A stretch of 7,465 bases of DNA from Tannerella sp. (GTDB lineage Bacteria > Bacteroidota > Bacteroidia > Bacteroidales > Tannerellaceae). Where the stretch lies: contig JAITNE010000222.1 of the NCBI GenBank assembly GCA_031290635.1, positions 1-7,465 on the forward strand, read 5' to 3'. The notes under the pieces are model-generated. The model was not told where the DNA came from. It searched no databases and worked only from the letters and a program-made list of their open reading frames with translations. This document shows positions 1 to 5,531 of the stretch, piece after piece. A program made the position numbers and the translations under genes. Position 1 is the first letter of the stretch, and the number at the start of each line of letters is the position of its first letter.

Positions 1-3
1 TCC

Positions 4-45
4 CCGTTCTGATTGGTAGTCTCTCCGTTTCTTTTGGTAGCTTAT
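4..45. repeat. Degenerate 21-bp tandem repeat, cut by window edge
   Basis: Two imperfect units (4-24 and 25-45) both start with CCGTT and carry TTGGTAG at the same offset (13-19 and 34-40, exactly 21 bp apart). The array probably continues to the left outside the window. Its sequence is unrelated to the next two arrays, but the period is the same. No gene is visible here. With only two diverged units the call is tentative. Confidence 0.5.
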
Positions 46-52
46 CTATAGT

Positions 53-185
53 ACGCGTTGTCCTAAACGCATTGCGCGTTGTCCTAAACGCGTTGCGCGT
101 TGTCCTAAACGCGTTACGCGTTGTCCTAAACGCGTTGCGCGTTGTCCTAAACGCGTTATGCGTTGTCCTAAACGCGTTGCGCGTT
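53..185. repeat. 21-bp tandem array, 6.3 units, each unit a hairpin
   Basis: Six complete 21-bp units start at 53, 74, 95, 116, 137 and 158, followed by a 7-base partial unit at 179-185. Each unit contains CGCGTT, the loop GTCCTA, then AACGCG, so it is a 6-bp perfect inverted repeat (7 bp where the unit starts with A). Adjacent units also create the palindrome AACGCGTT. Units 2, 3 and 5 are identical; units 1, 4 and 6 differ at one to three positions at their edges. There is no unique spacer between units, so this is not a CRISPR array. On the minus strand one frame reads as a TRLGQRA heptapeptide repeat, but it is not part of a supportable gene. Confidence 0.95.
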
Positions 186-209
186 TTCTCTATTATTTAT
201 AGCAGAGAA
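186..209. other. Small inverted repeat between arrays
   Basis: TTCTCT (186-191) and AGAGAA (204-209) are perfect inverted repeats separated by 12 AT-rich bases. They sit in the short gap between the 21-bp and 42-bp arrays. There is no adjacent T tract, so a terminator role is not supported. A chance occurrence is possible. Confidence 0.35.
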
Positions 210-215
210 GGTAAT

Positions 216-425
216 AATATCTCCGGAGATATTACCAAAAACTCCGGGTAACTTACTAATATCTCCGGAGATATTACCAAAAACTCCGGGTAACTTACTA
301 ATATCTCCGGAGACATAATCAAAAACTCTGAGGAGCTTACTAATATCTCCGGGAAAATAACCAAAATCTCCGGGGAACGTACTAATATCTCCGGAGATAT
401 CACCAAAAACTCTGAGGGTCATCCT
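216..425. repeat. 42-bp tandem array, 5 units, with palindromic core
   Basis: Five 42-bp units start at 216, 258, 300, 342 and 384. Units 1 and 2 are identical; 3 to 5 are progressively diverged, and the last loses similarity near 415-425. Each unit consists of two related 21-bp halves sharing CTCCGG at the same offset, so the basic period is again 21 bp. The first half of units 1 and 2 lies in the perfect palindrome TAATATCTCCGGAGATATTA (215-234 and 257-276); in unit 5 it is shortened to about 16 bp, and in units 3 and 4 it is disrupted. Two minus-strand frames stay open and read as 14-residue repeats (for example ISPEILV-SYPEFLV), which follows from a period divisible by three and does not by itself show coding. 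Confidence 0.95.
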
Positions 426-480
426 ATGACGATTTCCCGCTCCGTCCCCCAGAGGAACGAAGCAATCTAAATGAGCGCAT

Positions 481-578
481 CCCCGTCAGGGAATGTATTT
501 ACAGAATTTGCAGGATTTGCAGGATTTACAGATTGCTTGGTATATCGCAATCAAGATACCCCGTCAGGGGATGTATTT
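481..578. repeat. Pair of 20-bp direct repeats, 19/20 identical
   Basis: The motif CCCCGTCAGGGAATGTATTT at 481-500 recurs at 559-578 with one change (A to G), 78 bp apart. The second copy contains CCCC-GTCA-GGGG, a 4-bp GC hairpin. On the minus strand both copies lie downstream of the M23 peptidase stop, so they could contribute to 3'-end formation, but no T tract follows. Function is unknown. Confidence 0.8.
495..530. repeat. 9-bp tandem repeat, 4 units
   Basis: Four 9-bp units (GTATTTACA, GAATTTGCA, GGATTTGCA, GGATTTACA) run from 495 to 530, starting inside the first copy of the 20-bp direct repeat. This is simple intergenic repeat sequence downstream of the minus-strand operon. With the three arrays to the left it completes a 611-bp stretch without a supportable gene. 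Confidence 0.75.
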
Positions 579-611
579 TTCAAAATCTACCTGAATATTC
601 TTGCGGCTTCT

Positions 612-2285
612 TTACCAGGTGAATGCGTTTTCGTAAACGGAGGTGTTGCCGCAGGCGTCGGTAACAGTCAGGCGCAGATGGTGGTAGCCGGGGTAAAGGC
701 GATCGTCGTCGAAATGGTAGGTCAATAGAGATTTCTTGCCGTCGTACTCGAAAAGGGCGTAATTGCCGTCAATCTCGCCTCTGTAAGTCGCTATTCCGCT
801 TAAATCGTCGCCGATACGGACGTCTATCCTGCGGAGCGCTCGCCATCTGTCGGGCGAAAGAGGACGTATCTCAGGCGGTTTCGTGTCGTTAGCTATCGCG
901 TATGTTCCTAAACGGGTGATGCTCGCTTCTACGCGGCCATCGACGTAAACGCCGCCTGTCCACAACGGCCAATCGCCGCGCTCGCTGATGCGGACCAGGC
1001 CTAACTGCTTGAAGTTGGCGAAGGGGAAAAGGCTGTCTGCGACGATTGACAGGCGGGCGGCGGCGTGTAGCGGTACGGGGCGGTCGTGAAGGACGTGTAC
1101 AGGGGATAGATATTGGCTTGAGTAGTAGGAGCCGTATCGCATGTAGAGGCTGCTGTAGAGGCTGTTTTCGGGGGTTTCGAGCCGCAGGCCGGGGGCGATG
1201 AAGGTGTTGGGCTGATACCAGCGGAGAAGGCTTGTGCCGATGGTGTCCGGCGGCGTTATTTCCTGCTTGCGACCGATGATGCGGAGAGGGATAAGAGTAC
1301 GGTTGCCGCGGATGTCTTTCAGGGTGATGATGACGTTGTAGGTGCGCTCTTCGTTGACCGTGAGGAGACCTGACCGACGGCTTGCTACGAGATGACTTGC
1401 GTTGCCCGGCTCGGTGAATGTCTTGATGTAAAACAGTCCTCGCATAACCCATTCCTCGAAGTCGGTGCAGGAGTTGATGCAGTCGGCCCGGTCAAGAGCA
1501 AAGCGGTCGGTAAGGCTCAGGAAGACTTCGACGCTGTCTATCACTTGACTTATCTCGCGGATACCGTAGCTGAAGGAGGTGGAGTCCATGCGGTCAACAG
1601 CCCTGACGGAGAAACCTATCTCTCCCCAGGCTTCTACAGGTTGAAGGATGCGCGGGTTATCGTTTTTGTCGTTGCGAAAGGCTATGTTTTGCTTGCTGCT
1701 GCTGCCGTTAGCTATCCCGCGTCCTTCGACGGGACAGACCATCAGTCCCTTGACTATCGGCTTGCGATGGTCGGGGATGAAGTAGTATTCAAGTGGGTCG
1801 AGGGGCATGTTGTTGCGGAGGTCGCGTACTTCGAGGTGGAGGTGAGGACCGCCAGAGCCGCCACTGTTGCCGCTATAGCCTATCAGGTCGCCGCGCTTGA
1901 CGGGGATATTGCAATTGACGTCGGCTACGAAGCTTTCGGCGGCGTACTGTTTGGCGCGGAGGATAGCGGTGAGGTCGGGGTTGAAGGCTTGCAGATGTCC
2001 GTAAACGGTGATAAGGCTGTCGGCGGGATGTGTGATATAGATAGCGTTGCCGTAACCCCAGGGGCTGACCGAGATGCGCGAGATGTAGCCGTCGGCAACT
2101 GCATGGAGGGGATGTCCTTCCGTGCCTTGCGTGCGGACGTCGATACCGGCATGAAAGTGATTGCCCCGAAGTTCACAGAACGAACCGGATAACTGCATGG
2201 GGAACTCCAAAGGGTTGCCTAACTGCTGAGCGCTCGCGACGATGAAGGTCAGCATCCACAAAGATAAAGTCAAAGTTGTTTTCAA
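612..2285 (-). CDS. M23 family (LytM-type) metallopeptidase, exported
   Basis: Predicted zinc peptidase that cleaves peptidoglycan cross-bridges or stem peptides in the periplasm. Counted from the TTG at 2285 (557 residues), an N-terminal hydrophobic segment ending in VASAQQ (about 1-21) is a signal peptide. The catalytic domain follows at about 30-165: HAGID supplies His45 and Asp49, and GGPHLHLEV supplies His148 and His150, the complete M23 zinc set. The remaining 390 or so residues look beta-rich, ending in an Ig/FN3-like segment (YPGYHHLRLTVTDACGN), and probably serve in positioning or substrate binding. It is the last gene of a three-gene operon. The reading frame is open further upstream to 2423, but that part overlaps the preceding gene and lacks signal character. 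The start is uncertain: an ATG at 2296-2294, overlapping the upstream stop as ATGA, would give a normal start MKLF if the T run at 2284-2287 had one more T; as written it hits TGA after four codons. Family is secure; the exact start is not. Confidence 0.9.
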   Translation of the reverse strand: MKTTLTLSLWMLTFIVASAQQLGNPLEFPMQLSGSFCELRGNHFHAGIDVRTQGTEGHPLHAVADGYISRISVSPWGYGNAIYITHPADSLITVYGHLQAFNPDLTAILRAKQYAAESFVADVNCNIPVKRGDLIGYSGNSGGSGGPHLHLEVRDLRNNMPLDPLEYYFIPDHRKPIVKGLMVCPVEGRGIANGSSSKQNIAFRNDKNDNPRILQPVEAWGEIGFSVRAVDRMDSTSFSYGIREISQVIDSVEVFLSLTDRFALDRADCINSCTDFEEWVMRGLFYIKTFTEPGNASHLVASRRSGLLTVNEERTYNVIITLKDIRGNRTLIPLRIIGRKQEITPPDTIGTSLLRWYQPNTFIAPGLRLETPENSLYSSLYMRYGSYYSSQYLSPVHVLHDRPVPLHAAARLSIVADSLFPFANFKQLGLVRISERGDWPLWTGGVYVDGRVEASITRLGTYAIANDTKPPEIRPLSPDRWRALRRIDVRIGDDLSGIATYRGEIDGNYALFEYDGKKSLLTYHFDDDRLYPGYHHLRLTVTDACGNTSVYENAFTW

Positions 2286-2292
2286 AATAATT

Positions 2293-3270
2293 TCATTGCT
2301 CAAAGTCCGCAAATACCGGCAGGTGATCGCTATACCCGCCCTGGTAGAATGTTCCGGCATAACTGCGCAGGGGCGACTGTTCGCCACGACTGTTCTTCTT
2401 GCCAAGCAGAAAATCAGGCGCAAAGATATGTGGACTGTCTTTCTTCAGATAACTGTGCCAGTGCCGGCTTACTATTATCTGGTCTAACTGCGACCACTCG
2501 CCCTGAAACTTGTGCGAACCGTAGAAGTTCAGCTTCTTCGGATCGGCAAAGAGGTTGACAAGGTCGAAACTGTCCGTCGAACCCTTAGTCATTACCAGAA
2601 TACTGCGGTCTGTCGGCGTATCATTGAAATCACCCATCACCACAATGTTGGCGTCCGCATTGTCGAGCAACAGAGTGTCGCACATACGGCGTACAAACCG
2701 TGCAGCGTCGATACGGTCGGGTTGCGTCTCCTTCTCGCCCGCCGAGCGCGACGGAAAATGGCATACAAAGACGTCGAGCCGCTCGCCGGTAGTCAGTTCA
2801 CCCCATACATGCAGAATATCTCGCGAGAGTTTATGCTTGTTAGTAAACGGAATCTTTGCCGAACGGTGTCCGAGATATTTGAACCGGTCACGCTGATAGA
2901 TAAGCGCGTTATTGATGCCGCGCACATCGCTGCCCGTAGTGATACAATAGCGATAATGCTGCTCGCGCAAGGGCGTACGGTTGAGCAGGTGAGTGAGGAC
3001 GGTATCGTTCTCAACCTCGCAGAGACCGCACAGCACGGGCGTTCCCCATTCGCCGATAGCGTTGATCACTTGCGCCGTCCTGCGCAGATGGCTGTAGTAG
3101 CGGTTGTAAGTCCACCTCATCGCGCCGTCGGGCAGAAACTCGTCATCGTTCTTTTTGGGATCGTTGTATGTATCAAACAGGTTTTCGACGTTATAGAACA
3201 TAATCCTGAAATCATTAGCGTTAAGGCGTCCGGCTATCAACATAAAACAACATAATAATATAGTTCTCAT
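2293..3270 (-). CDS. Exported endonuclease/exonuclease/phosphatase family protein
   Basis: Metal-dependent phosphodiesterase/nuclease of the EEP superfamily (the DNase I/exonuclease III fold); the substrate is not identifiable from sequence. The 325-residue protein begins with a hydrophobic signal peptide (about 1-18, MRTILLCCFMLIAG), so it acts outside the cytoplasm, probably in the periplasm. The family motifs appear in order: FYNVENLFD with Asn27, GLCEVEN with Glu85 (metal ligand), CHFPSR with His171, GDFND with Asp214 and Asn216, and the C-terminal SDHLPV with Asp315 and His316. All expected catalytic positions are present, so it should be active. The ATG overlaps the stop of the upstream lipoprotein gene as ATGA (3267-3270), indicating translational coupling; its own stop lies next to the M23 peptidase start. 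Extracellular nuclease or lipid/inositol phosphatase roles are all possible. Confidence 0.92.
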   Translation of the reverse strand: MRTILLCCFMLIAGRLNANDFRIMFYNVENLFDTYNDPKKNDDEFLPDGAMRWTYNRYYSHLRRTAQVINAIGEWGTPVLCGLCEVENDTVLTHLLNRTPLREQHYRYCITTGSDVRGINNALIYQRDRFKYLGHRSAKIPFTNKHKLSRDILHVWGELTTGERLDVFVCHFPSRSAGEKETQPDRIDAARFVRRMCDTLLLDNADANIVVMGDFNDTPTDRSILVMTKGSTDSFDLVNLFADPKKLNFYGSHKFQGEWSQLDQIIVSRHWHSYLKKDSPHIFAPDFLLGKKNSRGEQSPLRSYAGTFYQGGYSDHLPVFADFEQ

Positions 3271-4805
3271 TTCATTTGCTGTGTATCTTCAACATACTCG
3301 TAAGCCCCTATCGACGGACCATGGCTCGTATTACGACTGACGCCGAGGAGGTCGTAGAGATACAGAACCGAAACTTCCGGATCTGCTCTGCCGATGCAGA
3401 CCGCGCCGCTGTCAAGACGGAAATCATAGACGAAGTCATATTTACGGGTTTCTTTGTTCCAGCCATTGTGATTGATGTAAAAGGGACTTTCGGCAAAGAT
3501 AACGTTGATAAAGCGCTCGCCGGTCAGGTTAACCGTTTTGACAAGGCAGTGATTGAAGCGGTAGTTGAAATTCTCGTCGTTGCCGTTGGCGTCGCCCTCT
3601 TCGGTACGGAAGATCATCTCGCCGCCGGGTTGCTTGACGCTGCTGACATTGATGTCGCCGTCGATGATGCAGTTGTCGAAGTAAGCCTGTTTGAGCGGCA
3701 GGATATGCTTCTCGAGATGCCCTGTCTCTTCATAGAGGTACATGATAGAGTTGGCCAAAGTGAGACATTCGATACTCCGCGACGAGCTGTTGCTCATCAT
3801 TTCCGCAGACATGTAGTTGGCCATCGTGCAGTGAGTAAACTGATATACTCCGCCGACAAGCATCATCAGATACTCGGAAGCGTTGCTGAACTCGGTGTTT
3901 ACGGCTTCGATACGGCAGTTTTCAGACCAGAGGATATTGCCGTCCATGTTTTGTATTCTTGAGTTGAGGATAGTCATCTTGCGACGGTCAGGGGTCGATT
4001 CCTCGAATGTCAGACCGGAGATGCCGTTGCGTATCATCGCGTAAACCATCTCGTTATCAAAACTGCCGGCTCTGAAAATCATGCCGTTCCATTGCGTCGA
4101 AACGTTGTCGTAGGAGATAGACGAAGAGAAGTTATGCATCCTGTCGCCACGTATGGTTACAGGATGTTCGAGTGTGCCCTGAAGTTTGATTGTGCCTTCG
4201 ATTATCCATTTGGAATTTGTGTGCATGTAGAAAGTAACGCCTTCGGAGACGGTCAGAGTAACGCCTTCGGCTATCTTCAGACTGTCGAAAACCAGATAAG
4301 GACGGTCGGCTTCGAGCAAGGTGTCAGCCGAAAAGGTTACTCCCCGCAATATATTGGCGTTCCGACCTTGAGCACACAGCACTATCGACCGCGTTACGCC
4401 GTTGGTAACAAACAATATCGAATCATATATTCCAAACGGTATGTTCAAGCTGTTAGGCTCAAGGGTTACTTCGACCATCACGTAGAGGCTGTCGTTTTTC
4501 CAGACAGGGATGTCGTTGAACTCGTCGCCCTGACGACCGTCCACGTTGATACGGAAGCCTGTACTTCCACCGCTTGCAAGTTTGATACGGTCGATTTTGA
4601 GCGCCTCGCTGTTACGGTTATATATCATAAAATAGCCCGTAGTAGAGCCGATTGTAGAGAAGACGGCTTCGAATAACAGCGTATCGGTCGAGAACTCAAT
4701 CTGATGTTTCGGATTAAGCGAATAGTTCTCCAAATCATTGCATCCTGTTATGAACACTATCGTCAGACAAAGCGTCAAGTTAAATATCTTTCTTAAATCA
4801 TTCAT
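3267..4805 (-). CDS. Beta-helix repeat lipoprotein
   Basis: Surface or periplasmic lipoprotein of 512 residues, probably a right-handed parallel beta-helix (pectin-lyase-like fold); no enzymatic activity can be assigned. The ATG at 4805 is chosen because it directly precedes a lipoprotein signal, MNDLRKIFNLTLCLTIVFITGC, whose lipobox ends at Cys22. Residues about 30-150 look like an Ig-like beta-sandwich. Repeating strand-turn patterns follow (GVTLTVSEGVTFYM, GTIKLQGTLEHPVTIRG), then a long region rich in Asn and hydrophobic strands typical of beta-helix coils. The C-terminus (DLLGVSR...GPSIGAYEY) resembles the closing motif seen in choice-of-anchor/beta-helix proteins of this phylum. It is the first gene of the operon with the EEP protein and M23 peptidase, with its own promoter just upstream (about 4825-4835, leftward). 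It may be a surface scaffold or glycan-binding protein, but this is inference. Confidence 0.85.
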   Translation of the reverse strand: MNDLRKIFNLTLCLTIVFITGCNDLENYSLNPKHQIEFSTDTLLFEAVFSTIGSTTGYFMIYNRNSEALKIDRIKLASGGSTGFRINVDGRQGDEFNDIPVWKNDSLYVMVEVTLEPNSLNIPFGIYDSILFVTNGVTRSIVLCAQGRNANILRGVTFSADTLLEADRPYLVFDSLKIAEGVTLTVSEGVTFYMHTNSKWIIEGTIKLQGTLEHPVTIRGDRMHNFSSSISYDNVSTQWNGMIFRAGSFDNEMVYAMIRNGISGLTFEESTPDRRKMTILNSRIQNMDGNILWSENCRIEAVNTEFSNASEYLMMLVGGVYQFTHCTMANYMSAEMMSNSSSRSIECLTLANSIMYLYEETGHLEKHILPLKQAYFDNCIIDGDINVSSVKQPGGEMIFRTEEGDANGNDENFNYRFNHCLVKTVNLTGERFINVIFAESPFYINHNGWNKETRKYDFVYDFRLDSGAVCIGRADPEVSVLYLYDLLGVSRNTSHGPSIGAYEYVEDTQQMK

Positions 4806-4824
4806 GTTTAGATAACGACTTCTT

Positions 4825-4835
4825 CCGCAAAATAT
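4825..4835 (-). promoter_or_regulatory. Leftward promoter -7 element for the lipoprotein operon
   Basis: On the minus strand the sequence reads ATATTTTGCGG, close to the Bacteroidota -7 element TAnnTTTG (here one base shorter between TA and TTTG). Transcription would start around 4818-4822, leaving a leader of roughly 15 bases before the ATG at 4805. CCGCAAA here mirrors TTTGCGG of the rightward promoter at 4854-4860, making a symmetrical divergent pair. No convincing -33 element was found. Confidence 0.45.
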
Positions 4836-4838
4836 TGT

Positions 4839-4886
4839 AAAATAATTACTATCTTTGCGGCATAATTTAGATATTAATTTATATGA
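4839..4886 (+). repeat. Promoter/leader repeat copy A (left of the toxin-antitoxin pair)
   Basis: Bases 4839-4867 are identical (29/29) to 5485-5513. The similarity continues through the leader to the start codon: the 16 bases at 4871-4886 match 5516-5531 with one mismatch. The joint contains TAG here and CA in the other copy. In addition AAAATATTGT (4829-4838) also occurs at 5459-5468, where 16 extra bases separate it from the repeat. The repeat covers the -7 element, start site and the whole leader. Confidence 0.9.
4850..4857 (+). promoter_or_regulatory. Rightward promoter -7 element for the toxin-antitoxin pair
   Basis: TATCTTTG matches the Bacteroidota -7 consensus TAnnTTTG exactly and is followed by CGGCATAAT. 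The start site would be about 4862-4864, some 20 bases before the antitoxin ATG at 4883. The surrounding 48 bp recur almost unchanged upstream of the YccF-domain gene. A clear -33 TTTG is not visible at the usual spacing. Confidence 0.7.
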
Positions 4887-5119
4887 GAACAGCAATCAAA
4901 AGCAAAACAAACAAGACTGATAACGAGATATCGACTATCACGTTAACGTACAAAAAGTCAGCTCAAGCAAAAAAAACGCTTGACTTCATTCTGTCTTTAG
5001 GTATCTTTTCTATTCCAAAGAAACGCTCTCCTATCGATGAAGGTTTGGATGATATCAGGAATGGACGGGTTTATACCATCAGTAATCCTGCAAATATTAT
5101 TGAGGAATGTTTGCAATGA
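4883..5119 (+). CDS. Putative antitoxin of a YafQ-type toxin-antitoxin pair
   Basis: A 78-residue protein, inferred to be the antitoxin because it immediately precedes and overlaps the YafQ-family toxin gene (TGA of this gene within ATGA, 5116-5119). It would bind and block the toxin and repress the shared promoter. The N-terminus is basic (MRTAIKSKTNKTDN), followed by a strand-helix stretch (STITLTY...KKTLDFILSLGIF) that could be a DNA-binding and dimerising part. The C-terminal half (GLDDIRNGRVYTISNPANII) resembles the toxin-wrapping tails of small antitoxins in this phylum. It does not clearly match DinJ, the usual YafQ partner, which is a ribbon-helix-helix protein, so no symbol is given. 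The ATG at 4883 follows the promoter by about 20 bases. Base composition is notably AT-rich relative to the flanking genes. Confidence 0.75.
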   Translation: MRTAIKSKTNKTDNEISTITLTYKKSAQAKKTLDFILSLGIFSIPKKRSPIDEGLDDIRNGRVYTISNPANIIEECLQ

Positions 5120-5460
5120 AGAAGTCGCAAGTATCTACATTTCTACATCCGGATTTTAATAAAGAAGGGAACAGAATAAAGTACAAGTACACACTTCAAG
5201 TTACTAACCGATTTAAGAAAGACGTTCAGCGTTGTAGAAAAGCCGGTTATGACTTGGAGTTGCTTCGTGACATAGTTATTCAACTGACCACTGATGGGAA
5301 ATTGCCGCAAGAGTATCTTCCACACCCTTTAGTCGGTGAATACAAAGAATGTATGGAATGTCATATTAAAGCGGATTGGCTGATAGTCTGGAAACAAGAA
5401 GACAATAAGATGATTATTGTAGCCATCGCTACAGGTACACATAACTATCTTTTCGAGTAA
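5116..5460 (+). CDS. yafQ: YafQ-family type II toxin (mRNA interferase)
   Basis: Ribosome-dependent endoribonuclease of the RelE/ParE superfamily, YafQ family: it cuts mRNA in the ribosomal A site and stops growth unless the antitoxin is present. The 114-residue sequence carries the family pattern LPQEYLPHPLVGEY, CHIKADWLIVW, ATGTHNYLF. The residues known to matter in E. coli YafQ are all matched: His70, His83, Asp87, Trp88, His109 and Phe113 correspond to His50, His63, Asp67, Trp68, His87 and Phe91. The toxin is therefore predicted to be intact. It is about 22 residues longer than the 92-residue E. coli protein, mostly as an N-terminal extension. ATG 5116 is preferred because it forms an ATGA overlap with the antitoxin stop; an ATG at 5107 would add only three residues. 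AT-rich composition suggests acquisition by transfer. Confidence 0.92.
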   Translation: MKKSQVSTFLHPDFNKEGNRIKYKYTLQVTNRFKKDVQRCRKAGYDLELLRDIVIQLTTDGKLPQEYLPHPLVGEYKECMECHIKADWLIVWKQEDNKMIIVAIATGTHNYLFE

Positions 5461-5484
5461 AATATTGTTCGGTCGCCGCTACAA

Positions 5485-5531
5485 AAAATAATTACTATCT
5501 TTGCGGCATAATTCAATATTACTTTATATGA
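5485..5531 (+). repeat. Promoter/leader repeat copy B (right of the toxin-antitoxin pair)
   Basis: Second copy of the 48-bp sequence at 4839-4886: 29 identical bases at 5485-5513 followed by a leader with one mismatch and one small gap, ending at the YccF gene ATG. Copies A and B are in the same orientation, 646 bp apart, and enclose the complete toxin-antitoxin pair. Confidence 0.9.
5496..5503 (+). promoter_or_regulatory. Promoter -7 element for the YccF-dusB unit
   Basis: TATCTTTG is an exact TAnnTTTG match. Transcription should begin near 5508-5510, leaving a leader of about 20 bases before the ATG at 5528. The element lies across a possible in-frame TTG at 5501, which rules against starting translation there. 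A -33 element is not obvious. Confidence 0.7.

Noticed and set aside
168..422. Minus-strand open frames reading as 14-residue repeat proteins
   Set aside because: Any repeat whose period is divisible by three leaves frames open; two overlapping frames look equally protein-like, and both end at stops between or inside arrays. No start signal or domain supports them.
53..425. Possible CRISPR array from regularly repeated units
   Set aside because: Units are contiguous 21- and 42-bp tandem copies with no unique spacers, and no cas gene is nearby.
471..728. Plus-strand open frame of 85 codons
   Set aside because: Its first half is repeat sequence and its second half is antisense to the end of the M23 peptidase gene.
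1392..2192. Long plus-strand open frame opposite the M23 peptidase
   Set aside because: It is the antisense shadow of a gene with complete catalytic motifs, and its own translation has no recognisable domain.
2512..3255. Plus-strand open frame opposite the EEP-family gene
   Set aside because: Antisense shadow; the minus-strand frame contains the full EEP motif series.
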